The position numbers and the translations under genes are program-made. DNA of 64,000 nt from Arthrinium phaeospermum (taxonomy: Eukaryota > Ascomycota > Sordariomycetes > Amphisphaeriales > Apiosporaceae), in contig QYRS01000006.1 of NCBI GenBank assembly GCA_006503535.1, positions 2,790,001 through 2,854,000 of the forward strand. Direction: 5' to 3'. The notes below the pieces were generated by a model. The model was not told the DNA's origin, did not search any database, and was given only the letters and a program-made list of their open reading frames with translations. Below, piece by piece: positions 11,940-22,207 of this stretch. Position 1 is the stretch's first letter; every line of letters starts with the position of its first letter.

Positions 11940-13792
11940 ATGTCGTTTGCGTCTCTTCGCCAGCTCAGCCTCCTCTTAGGCAGCGCCGCTACTCTTCTTG
12001 GTAGTGCCTCGGGCTTCCCTTATAACACGTTCGATGGGCCAGGCTTTCCAGCATGCAATGATGTCGCCGCTGTATACAACGTCACCAGCGTTGATGAGAT
12101 GGTCAGCATCGTGAAGGATGCAGCCGCCAACGGTACACCCGTCAGAGCTTCTGGCAAGGGTCACAGTACGTTGATATCCAAGGATCTTCTCCTATCGTCA
12201 CATATTTCCTCTCCTTGCTTTCCAATAAATTTGTCCTTCAAGGCCGTCGCGGTACAAGGCGTGCTGACATGGCCAAAAACTTGAAGTGTGGTATGACACC
12301 ATGTGCCAGGACGACCCTAACACCATCATCATCCGCACCGAGAACACGAACCAGATCTCGGACCTGCAGCTGGAGCCCGGCGCCGAGTCGGGCTCCGTGG
12401 TCATCGAGGCGGGCGTCACGTTCCTGCAGCTCGCCGAGTACCTGCATGACCACGGTGCTTCCATGGGGTACACCTTGGTCAATTGGAATATCTCTATGGC
12501 TGGCGCTGCTGCCATGGGCGCCCACCGCTCCTCCATCCGCGAGGAATCGGGCGTGTCGGCCGGCGTGCTCTCCATGGACATCATCAACGGCAAGGGAGAG
12601 ATCGTCACCGTCGAGAGGGACGAGACCAGCGACGACTGGCTGGCTGCCTCGACGTCCTTGGGTCTCTTGGGCGTCATCGCCAGGATGAAGTTCAAGATCT
12701 ATCCCGACTTCAAAGTCTTCTCCCAACAGAAGACGCTGGAAGAGGATGAGGTCTTGAATGGCGACATCTACGGCATGATTGCCCCGTATGCGACGGCCAA
12801 CTTTTGGTGGTGGCCTTATCTGAAGAAGTTCCATCACCGGTACTACGACGAGGTTCCCCTGACGCTCAGCGACCAACAAGGTTTCCAAAATACCTTCTCG
12901 CTCACTGACCTCGAGGCGGGCGCTGCCAAGGGCATACTCGAAACCGGCAAGTACCTGGCCACGTCCAACATGCTGGCCGAGACCATCTTCTTCGGCCTTT
13001 GGTCCAAGCCCAACTTCAAGGAGAAGACGAACTGGAAAGATATCAGCGAGTGGCCTGTTTACGGCTGGAACTACGACGTGCTCATCGGGGGTCTCTACCC
13101 GGACCAGAAACCCGAATGGGAGCACGACATGCACGGCGAGACGCTCGAGATGGCCTTCCCGGTCACTCAGGCCAACGACATGCTGAAACGGGTGCGCAAG
13201 TTCTTCGACGACGAGTGGAAGGACAAGGGTATCATCATGACCAGCACGTACCGCAGCGGCATTAACATCAAGTTTGGCAAGGCCTACTATGACCTCCTGG
13301 GCCAGACGACATACAACACCAGCGACGGTGCTGATTGGTCCAAGGGGGCCATCATGTTTGACTTTCCCCGGTTCAAGCCCAACGGGGGCGATGGGAAACC
13401 CTTCAATCCGGATTTCTGTAAGTCACCATGGTCCCGCTAGCAGGGCTGGAGTTTCCGCCGCTGGTCTGATGGTCTGGTCATGTTTAAACTGACTCGCAAC
13501 CCGCTTAGACCCCAGGCTGGCGAAGGTCCTCATCGATGAATTCCCATGCCGACCGCACTGGACCAAGAACACGCGGGATATATTCAAATACGGAAAGAAG
13601 AACATCGACCCCGATGTAAGTCCAGAACCTGCCTGTCGTTTGAATGAATGGCTGTTGTTGTATGAGGACGATGTCTTGGTTGCTGACCCAAGGCCATAGC
13701 ATCTTGCCCGCTTCAAAGTCGTCCGCGAGAAGTTTGACCCTAACAACATGTACAAGAGTGTTTTGGGAGAAATCATGGGATTGTATGAGTGA
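11940..13792 (+). CDS. Secreted FAD-linked oxidase, aldonolactone-oxidase-like (VAO family)
   Basis: Four exons: 11940-12165, 12287-13417, 13509-13615, 13700-13792; every intron is GT-AG and all phases join, giving 518 residues. Residues 1-25 are a signal peptide (LSLLLGSAATLLGSASG). The FAD-binding PCMH half carries RASGKGHMWYDTMC; His75 occupies the position that carries covalent FAD in the family, and intron 1 falls one base after its codon. Further matches: SVVIEAGVTFLQLAEYL, GLLGVIARMKFKIYP. The C-terminal ALO domain contains RPHWTKNTRDIF, the substrate-site motif also seen as RPHWAKNF in alo1 in this window. Probable activity: oxidation of a sugar, sugar acid or lactone outside the cell or in the secretory path, with H2O2 formation; substrate unknown. 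Confidence 0.88.
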
Positions 13793-14661
13793 AACAGTGA
13801 AACAGGGCGCACGCCGTTGTTTGATGACTAAGTTTCTTAGCTGGAAAGCATGCCTCCGCACATAATTTAATGAGAGTCACAACTCACAACAGACGCCGGC
13901 AGCGATGAGGGAGAAACACCAATGTTCCGTGTATCCCATGAAATGACTAGCTGACTTCCTCCCCCTTGAGGCTTGGGCAACGCAAGTGCTTGCGTACACC
14001 ATAACTCTTATCAACGAGGAGGCTGATTTGTTGGCCCTGAAGTCGGAGCTTCGGGCTTTGACGGGGCCTCAACTCAATGCAGACCTGAAGCTGATGCAGG
14101 CTAGTAAAACTTGCCGAGACGGCAGATCCAATCACGTCGCCCTCCCCCGCATTCAGCAAGCTATGGGCGGGAGGTCCATGACGCGGAGACGGTAACGTTC
14201 GTCCGAGGGCTCAACCGCCATTTACTGATCTGCTCGTTTGTTGCGAAAGCCTGTGACAAGCAAGCCGGGATGATGCTGAGCGGCATCATAGGATGAGGAG
14301 TCCAGAGTGGCGTGGTTTTGGGTGGCATATCCCCTACCAATGGACGCCTCTCCCCTCGCTCGTTCTCTTAACTAATCTTGTTTCCTCTCTGGTTTCTTGC
14401 CAGGACGCATCCTTACAACCGCCATCATCGGGTGTTACAGCTATTCTGTCCTTGACGTCACGGTGTCTGACGAGTTGGTGATCCCTGTATATGTGGTGAA
14501 GCTCGTCCATCTCCTCCCACTTCCACAGAGTTTATGAGATTGATGACTTCCTGATATTCCGTTCCCAACCTTCTCCTGCACCATCTGAGTACTTCCCAAA
14601 GTGATTTTATCATTGGCTGTTTGACGGTTACAAAAGTGATTTCTCCCGTCGTTACCCAGTT
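13793..14661. other. Intergenic region, no gene seen
   Basis: Separates the secreted oxidase from the fasciclin gene. Contains short frames (up to 70 codons) without recognisable features; likely terminator side of the former and promoter of the latter. Confidence 0.45.
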
Positions 14662-16634
14662 ATGAGATACACAGCTCTGCTGCCCCTGGCAGCAGCAATA
14701 AGGGCCGTTTCGGCCTTTGTCATCCCGGACGATGCTACTGCACAGCAGCTCGTGCTCGGAGGCGAAGGTACTGAAGAGGTGGACTCGTCCTCGTCTCCTT
14801 GGTGGGACCGCATCACCGCCACGTTCGATGGCATTCTCCAGAAGCTCCATCAGGACGAGAACAGTGTTACCGAAGGTGTCATCGATGGCAGCTTCGACGA
14901 GGGCCTGCAGTGGATCAGCGAGTCTTTCGAACTCTTAAAGAGCTCGTCGTCAGCTTTCGTGGAAGAAGATGAGGAGCTCAACCTCCTCCCCTTCGCAGAA
15001 AGCTACTGGGAGTTGCCCAGGCAGTTCAGCAGCGGCGGCGGGAAGAAGCACAAGAACGATACCAAGCCCGGCAAACCGAAAAAGCCCGAGCCACCGCCGC
15101 CAAAGCCCGAGCCTCCAAGTAAGCCAAATAATGACACCAAGCCTGGTAAACCGAAAAAGCCTGAACCGCCGCCACCAAAGCCCGAGCCTCCGAGCAAGCC
15201 GAATAATGACACCAAGCCTGGCAAACCTGAGAAGCCTAGCCCCCCTGGCCCTCCTGGAAAGCCCGGTAAGCCCGGTCCCCCTGGAAAGCCCGGCCCTCCT
15301 GGACCTCCCGGACCCCCCGGAAAACCAGGCCCTCCCGGTAAGCCTGGGCCACCTGGTCCGCCTGGACCACCCGGCCCGCCCGGCCCGCCCGGACCCCCTG
15401 GACCCCCAGACAGCCACGGCCACGGTCACGGCCACCACAAGAGCGACCTGACGCTCTACGAGGCGATCCAGGCCTCCGAGTATGCCACCAAGTTCGCCAA
15501 GCTTATTGACAACTACCCGGACATTGTGAAGACGCTCAACTCAACTAGGAAGGACGAGTCGATCACCGTTTTCGTGCCCACCGACCGCGCGTTTGAGAAG
15601 ATCCCCGACAGCAAGCCGCCGCCGCGCGCTTTTGTCGAGAAGCTCCTCGAGTATCACGTCGTTCCGGGCTATTTCCCCGCCGGCCGCGTCTTGGTCTCGT
15701 CGACGTTGCCTACCGCCCTCGAATCCAAGCGCCATCTCGGTGGGCGCCCTCAGCGGATCCACGTTGGGGTCGGATACGGCGGTGTCAGGTTCAACTTCTA
15801 CAGCAAGCTCGTCTTCGCCAACTTGGTAAGTTGAAAGGGTGGATGGATGGCTTCTGACCAATTTCCACATTTGCTAATGACTTGCCAAAAATACAGTACT
15901 GCAAGAACGGCATCGCCCACGGCGTCGACGCCCTTCTGGTACCGCCGCCACCGGGCAAGAAGCTGATCGAGCTGTTCCCGCAGCAGTTCTCGTCGCTGAT
16001 CCTGGCGGCCGAGAAGACCAAGCTGGGCAAGGACCTCAAGGACAAGCTGGGCAAGCGCCCGAACCTGACAGGCGGCAGCACCTTCTTCGCGCCCACCAAC
16101 TGGGCCTTCCAGAAGCTGGGCCCGCGCGCCAACGCCTTCCTGTTCAACACGAAGCGCGGCCGCCGCTACCTGCGCGCCCTGCTCGAGTACCACGTCGTGG
16201 CCAACGAGACGCTCTATACGGACGCCTACTACGGCCGCCAGGCGGTCGACGCCGCCGACGCGTGGGAGGACGCGGTCGAGGCCGAGGCCCGCCGGGGCCG
16301 CTCGCGGTACCACGTCGACCTCCCCACCCTGCTCGGCGACAAGAGCGTCGCCGTTGACGTCTGGCGCTGGGGCGGCGTCGTGAGCATGAAGGTCAACGGC
16401 TTCGTCCGCGTGGCCGTCACCGACGTGCCCGACCGCGACGGCGTCATCCATGTCGTCGGCAGCGTCCTCCTCCCGCCGCACGGCCGCCACGGCGCCCACG
16501 ACGGCGAGAGCGAGGTCGAGGTCCAGGAGCTGGTGGAGCGTCTTCTGCCGTACATGAAGGAGGACGACGATGGAGGCGAGGAGGAGGGTGAGGAGGAGAT
16601 GCATATAAATGATGCCGGGATGGGGGATCTGTAA
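14662..16634 (+). CDS. Secreted fasciclin (FAS1) protein with collagen-like repeat
   Basis: Two exons, 14662-15825 and 15897-16634; the 71-bp intron has GTAAGT, an internal CTAAT branch site and TACAG, phase 0. Product is 633 residues. Order: signal peptide 1-18; acidic/Ser-rich segment to about 130; two identical 25-residue Lys/Pro repeats (132-156, 157-181) plus a partial third; 18 consecutive Gly-X-Y triplets, mainly GPP and GKP (196-249); a short His/Gly run; FAS1 domain 1 (about 258-410, [13 protein letters not shown] and LLEYHVVPG); FAS1 domain 2 (about 425-615, [40 protein letters not shown]); acidic tail. No GPI signal is evident. FAS1 proteins mediate adhesion at cell surfaces; a cell-wall or matrix role is inferred. 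GC3 is very high in the second half. Confidence 0.9.
15055..15204 (+). repeat. 75-bp tandem duplication in fasciclin gene
   Basis: Copies at 15055-15129 and 15130-15204 encode the same 25 residues (from [13 protein letters not shown] to SKPN). By eye they differ at about 11 positions, all synonymous, and a truncated third copy follows. The unit is therefore not brand new and its protein sequence has been kept. Confidence 0.85.
15247..15408 (+). repeat. Collagen-like Gly-X-Y coding repeat (18 triplets)
   Basis: Uninterrupted 9-bp periodicity encoding 18 triplets, 13 GPP and 5 GKP, the last seven all GPP. Codons for Gly and Pro vary among synonyms, so this is not a simple microsatellite. Such a run can form a collagen triple helix if prolines suffice without hydroxylation. 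Confidence 0.88.
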
Positions 16635-17049
16635 GATGATCATCGTCATACGGTTGGGATATGTCTCAAAGGAATGATGTTATGATGGGATGGGATTTGG
16701 GATATCATGTTTTTATTCGTGGTTGCTCGTTCTTTTTCATGCTGCATATTTGGAAGGGTAACAGGGAGATTGGGATTGGCGAAGGATTGGACATGCACAT
16801 CAGTGCTGCACACGGAAAAAGGGGGTCGCAGCACAACCTCACCCGCTCACTACTCTCGTTCATTGGATTTTGCCTCCACCCTGAAATAGGTGTATGTTTG
16901 ATTGACCTTATCGTCGACCTTGTCGACCAAAGCTGTAACAAATGAACTAAGCATTGCTTTTCCATATGTACATGAGCCGCCGACTTGATAATTCGCGACC
17001 GTGATGTGGCCGCTGGTTTTCTCTGATGGCGAGACCAACTCGTCCCCAT
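16635..17049. other. Convergent intergenic region
   Basis: Joins the 3' ends of the fasciclin gene and the Rad51-like gene. AT-richer than the flanking coding DNA. No gene or repeat seen. Confidence 0.5.
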
Positions 17050-19070
17050 TCAAACCCGGCGCCCGCCAAACCCGGCAGCGAGGCGTATGGGTTCTACATT
17101 CATCTTCCCCGTGTTTCTCGTACTGTCAAATGCATCGACCACCTGACAACCTGCATTCCGAACCTCGACCGCGCCCCATTTCTGCTCCCTGTCAACCATC
17201 TTCCACCTCTTCTCGCCCAGCGTCTTTTCTCCCTTGCTGCTGTCCTTACCCTCGGTAGCGGCGTCGTCCTCCCACTCCCAGGCCCCAAGTTCGTCTACTA
17301 GGGTCTCGACGACCCACGCGTACCGGACTGGACGCTGCTGTTGTTGTTGTTGTTGTTGGCGCGTCGTGGAGGAAAACAACACCTCGGCGTCTTCCCGCGA
17401 CCGCGGGACCTGGGTGCAGAGGAGGTGCAGGTCGAGGAACTGGGCAAACGTCTGCCCGAACGCGGGCTTGTTCTTGCGGCTGAGCGCGTGCGCGTGGTGG
17501 GCCGTCGTCGTCGTCGCGGCGTAGCCGAGGTGCGAGGGCGGCGGCGGGTTGAAGATGGAACGGAGGGTGGGGTCGAGGGGTCTGGGCGGCGGCTGCTGCT
17601 CGGACTCTGGTCGTCTTGGCGGTTGAGCTGGGTTGTTGGTCGTCGACGATGAGGACGAGGATGACGAGGAAGTGATGTTGAGGAGAAGGATCAGGGGCCC
17701 GGCCGAGCGGGATAGGTAGCGGAGGTGGGAGCTGAGCAGCTGCAGAGTGGTGTGGGCCGAGGTCTTGTCGCGGCCCGTGAAGAGGGTCGAGAATAGGCTC
17801 GAGATGTGCGTTATGAGGATTATGTCGGGTAGCCCCGAAGCCGCAGCAGGCTCTTCTTGCTCTGTCGGCGGTACGGGGGATGGTGACTGCTGTCGACTTT
17901 GGGCGTCCAGTGGCGACGGCGACGGCGACGGCGCTTTGGGCTCCTCCACGGTCTCCGCGAACCCCGGCGGAGAAGACGGTGGGCGGTTTGGAATTGTTGG
18001 TTGTGACAGCGCCGCTAGTTCATCCATAGCCTCGGGGGACAGTGTTGGCGTAGAGCGAAGAGACGACAAAGGAGACGAAGAGAGTAGAACGTCTTCCTCT
18101 TCATCGCTATCTTGCACTTCGGTCCGTATGCGCAGAGGCGGAAGCTTGGTGGCCGGTGCCGGTGCCGGCGCCGGCGGTGGAGGCAGCGACGGTGATGGTG
18201 AAGGCGGCCGTTGCGATGATTCCGGCAAGACCATGTCGCTAGGCGGAGCTGGATCTGCCTTCCCAGCCTCCAGCTTCCCCTCATCCTCGTCCTCCTTTGA
18301 TGCCATCGTCGACCCCGCCGCGGGTATCTGGTCCTCCTCGATAGCCGCGGCCGCGAACTCGAGCTCGCTCAGGACCTCCCACAGCCCCTCGATGTCAAAG
18401 ACGCGAGAAACGGAGATCTGCTGCAGGCACTGCCTGGTAACGGCATCGACAGCCTCTGGTGGGCTCTGGCCGCCGAGCTTCAGCCTGGCCTGCACTTTGA
18501 TGACATCTCGCAAGTGAGGCAAGATGGTCGGGGCAGGAAGCGTAGTGATAACAGCCGCGCGCAGCAGGGTCGACCGCGGCTGTGGGTGTTGCTGCTGCTC
18601 TGCCGTTGTTGTTCTTGCTGTCCCTGGCTCCGTACCTACAAGGCTCGCGACCAAGCTGTGCGCTATAGTCTGCAAGCCAATCTGATGGACATACAAGCAA
18701 ATCAGAAACCAACTCCCAACCAAACGTGTGCGCACCGGATGGTAGAACAAAAATATAAGAAACCAAGAAACGTCAACAGACGCGCAGAACAAGTACTCAC
18801 CAAAAGTCCCGTATCCATACTCTCAGCACTGATCCCCACGACGGACCCGCGCTCGAAGCCGCCGCCACCGCCACGCCCGCCGAGGACCTGGCGATCGATC
18901 TCCCCGCAGCCCGTGGCCAGCGCGCCGCGGCGGCGCAGCTGCTCGCGGCGCGCGACCTCGACATCGAACAGCGTGGCGCCCGAGATGGGCTCCAGCGGGA
19001 AGTGGGAGCTGGCCTGCGACTGCGTCGGCGGCGGCGGCGGCGGCTCGTCGTCATATGCGCCTTCTTCCAT
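17050..19070 (-). CDS. Rad51/RecA-superfamily-like protein with degenerate Walker motifs
   Basis: Two exons, 19070-18801 and 18669-17050; 131-bp intron with GTGAGT donor and GCAG acceptor, phase 0; 629 residues. The N-terminal part resembles Rad51 paralogues: TLFDVEVARREQLRRRG, then TGCGEIDRQVLGG and FERGSVVGISAESMDTGLL. The last should hold Walker A (GxxxxGKT) but has no GKT. Later core strands are present: IEGLWEVLSELEF, LPDIILITHISSLFSTLF (Walker B position, no catalytic Asp context), LRYLSRSAGPLILLLNIT and FGQTFAQFLDLHLL. Between them lies about 180 residues of Ser/Pro-rich disorder, and an eight-Gln run lies near residue 540. Likely a non-ATPase recombination mediator of the Rad55/Rad57/Xrcc2/Shu kind; exact orthology is not settled from sequence by eye. 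Confidence 0.7.
17335..17358 (-). repeat. Polyglutamine (CAA/CAG) microsatellite in coding sequence
   Basis: Eight glutamine codons in a row on the minus strand (six CAA, two CAG) within the Rad51-like gene. A separate nine-Ser run lies near 17645-17670. Both are likely length-variable. Confidence 0.8.
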
Positions 19071-20078
19071 GGCGTAGAAAAGAAAAGGGCTTCTTCGAAA
19101 AGATGCCTACACGCGCTTGTTTGTCGCGGAATGGTATTGCGTCATGATTGGCTGGCTGCACAACACTTTAATTCCCATTTCCATTCCCACCCATTCCAAA
19201 CTGCGCATTACATGCAAATATGAGTACCGACTGTGTCCGGATATTATATATATACCTAGGTACTGGCACTGCCCGAACTCACGCACTAGGTTACGATAAT
19301 AATCCAAATGGCCGAGGCACCAAACTTAGGTAGTGTACCCCAGGTGCTTCTGGTAAATGCATATTTGCGTAGCAACCTAAAGCCACCTACAAAGTTCAAT
19401 AGCTCACGATAGAGACAATTTCAGAGAGTTGGGACCTTTCAGATTGAATCGAACGAGTAAAAAGATACATTAATACATATGTTGTTCAATCGACCATAAT
19501 TATCGACTTCCGGGACTTTCTGGAACTTCACGCACCGAGCCGCCCGGACAGATGACTGCGCCATCCTTCACCACCCTCGCTTGGGACGGCTCCATCGGCA
19601 CCCTTTTCTGATCCAGGCGCCGCTGTCTCCTGTCTCGTGGCTCGTGGCTCTCGGTTGCATGGTAGTCCCTTTTCTTGCTTCGCTCTACTGGAAAGAAGCT
19701 ATCTTCTAGGTATCCTGACAAAAAAGACCTCTCGAGGGAGTGCCGAGCCGAGGACAGCCACGCTGTGTGTGCAAGTCGTGGTCAACTGCCTTCCTCGTTT
19801 TCCTAAGTTATGGCAAACCAGTCCTTCCCCCCAACCAAATAAATATCTAAGAATGCAGACGCGGCTAGCTGTACCGAGCCGACCTGGGTTGAGAGCGCTC
19901 AAGCTCCGCCCAAGGACAGCCCGCGTCATGACCCAGCCTAGCGCAGCCTATGTGTAGAAACAAAGTGTCTTCATTCTGCTTCTCGACTCTTTAGGACCCC
20001 CTGAGACCAAGTCCAGCCACGTTCTCGACATACATGACCACTAAGCGTCGGTTCGTTTCCGGCTTCCTTGCGGTTCTC
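19071..20078. promoter_or_regulatory. Promoter side of Rad51-like gene and 3' flank of pal1
   Basis: About 1 kb without a gene. It has an AT-rich element with TATATATA near 19244-19252 next to the palindromic CCTAGG at 19256, some 175 bp upstream of the Rad51-like ATG on the minus strand. Role inferred from position only. Confidence 0.4.
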
Positions 20079-22207
20079 CTAGACCGCTTGACCAGGAGTG
20101 GGGGGCGCAGGAGACGCATGAGGCGGAACCTCGGGGCGTTGTCGCTTACCACCCTTCAAGCTCTTCATGCGCCCGAGGAAGCCGCCAGGAGGCTTGGCGG
20201 GGGCCTCGTTGGCGCTATCAGATGTTGCTCGTCGTTCGAGACCGTAGGGTCCGGGGGACCTGCCGCCGTCGGCCGATCCTGGCGACATGGGCTTGGTACC
20301 CTTTGACTTGACAGTGATACGCTCCGAATCCCCCTTGGTTTCGAATTCGTCAAAGAAGGGGTTTCTCTCTCCGGTGCTTTCGCCGCTGCGCGGGCCGTAG
20401 GCGGCCTCAGGGTTGGTGAAGCGGCCGCCGTTGTAATCACGCTCACGCGGCGGTCGGTTGATGCCTCGGATCCTCTGAGCCAGCGACTTCTTTCGCTGCA
20501 AACCTCCTTCCATGGACTCCTGCGCGTTCTCGGCCTCTCGTCGCTGGATGGCAGCGCGAGCAGCCGGAGTTCCCTCCAAGAAGGTCGAAGTTCCCAATCC
20601 TACGCTCTCGTCTCCGTGCATGATGGAACCCCGCGCGGAAGGATCAAAGATGATCGGCTCGCCGCTCCGGTTGCCGCTCTCCTTGCCAACAAAGTTGTAG
20701 TCCTTGTGGGCTTCGTCATCGTGGTGGCCCATGAAGGTGGCATGGTCGGGTCTCGCATTCAGAGGCCCTGAGCCACCGAGCGAGTTGTTCAGGGAGCCCT
20801 CGGGGAAGGCTTGCATGGGCGCACGGCGACCGCCGCGGTTGCGGTGGGGGTTGAGAGCGTCAAAGGGACCGTCGTGGTGGAAGACTACATCGTCATCTTG
20901 TTAGAAGCAAAACATACAGCACGGTTGGCTTGCAGATACTCACGCCCGGTGCCGTAGATGCTCGTGGCATCCAGCTGGTCAATCAAGTCGAGTCGCTTGG
21001 GCTTCTTCGTGGGGTCCTTGGGAGCCGAGTCGTCCTTTCGTTCCCTTTCGCGGTGTCGTCGCTCTCGCTCACGGCGTGTCCTCTCGATCAGCTTCTTCTC
21101 CTCTTCGGTCAAAGGCGAATCCATGATGGAAGTGTCGGAATTGCGACGTGGGCGGCGTTCAGGGCGTCTTTCAGTGCGCTTGGGATCGAGCATCTTGTCG
21201 CCGCCAGTAGAGGCGTGAGATCCATGCATCTTCCGGGCTCTCATCGCTTCCTCCTGAGATCGAGAAGGACGGTGAGGGGGTCCGCCGCCACGTGGTGGTG
21301 GGCCGCGGCCGCGCGACGACTGGTTATCGCTCCTAGAGGGACCAGGCGCCGGCTTGTTCATAGGGCGAAGCGGTGCCTTCTGTTGACCCTTCTCTTCAAT
21401 AGTCAGGTTGTCCTAGTCAGACAGGTCAGCGACAGGTACTACCGTCGACAGGAAGCACGATGTGGGAGAAGGCGGGGTTTGGCGAGGAGAGTCAGTCACC
21501 GGTCGGGTGCGATGTACTTACAAACAACTCTTCCGCAGAAGGGGACTTTGCATCCTTAGCCGATGCCATGCTGTCAGGAGACTTTACTCGGTCAATAGGG
21601 AATTGTGTGGTGATGTTGTTGTTTGAGTTGGGGTCGAGGAAGGGATTTCTCGAAACTGGTCGAGGAGGAGGGTCGTCAAATGGTGAGCGTGGTGGAGGCG
21701 GAGAGAAGCTGCTGGGACCGCCGTTGGGTGAAGGAGCGCCTCTGCGAAAGGGGTTGTTTGACGAGAGATTGAGCGTTAATCCAGGGGATCGCCCAGCAGA
21801 TGAAGTGGGCTGGCCTATTGCAAGCAGCGATTAGGACAATGGTTAGCGACTTCTTTTATCAGTGCACGCAGGGGAATGTCGAAGGCAAAGGCATCCTGAA
21901 ACACCAAGGTGCTCAATCGAGACAGGAGACTGGCCAGCTAAAGTGGACCGACACCAATGCCCAACCTGCAAAAGGCGTGCTGATGCGTGGCAGTGTGTAT
22001 CTGGTCTCCACTGGAACCAAGGCAGCCCGGGTATCAGGATATCGAATAATAATAAAAGGGGGACACGACTATGTACGGCCTGGGAAGACGGGCGATCGAT
22101 CTGCTATGATCCGCTTGGAAACAAAGCTGGGGGAGGACAAGAAAAAGGGAACCAAGGTGCCACTACAGCAAGGGAATGCAGTCCTTACCTGATTGATCGG
22201 CAAACAT
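20079..22207 (-). CDS. pal1: Cell morphology protein Pal1
   Basis: Four exons on the minus strand: 22207-22189 (19 nt), 21814-21522, 21412-20944, 20884-20079; phases 1, 0, 1 join cleanly to 528 residues. The tiny first exon gives MFADQSG with GTAAGG donor, and exon 2 continues RSPGLTLNLSSNNPFRRGAP, a conserved Pal1 start. The Pal1 core includes AEELFDNLTIEEKGQQ, PLTEEEKKLIERTRRERE and, across the last junction, DATSIYGTGLFHHDGPFDAL. The C-terminal half is disordered and basic with RMKSLKGGKR. Known role: cortical protein at growing tips and septa that links cell-wall growth and endocytosis (with Sla2/End4 in yeasts). ATG-free-looking reading from the later internal ATG would lose about 85 residues. 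A 4.2-kb gene-free stretch lies upstream. Confidence 0.92.

Noticed and set aside
12238..13134. 298-codon antisense ORF opposite the secreted oxidase
   Set aside because: Sense frame has signal peptide, FAD motif and consistent introns.
15798..16649. 283-codon antisense ORF opposite the fasciclin gene
   Set aside because: Shadow of the second FAS1 domain, low-complexity Val/Ala/Asp composition.
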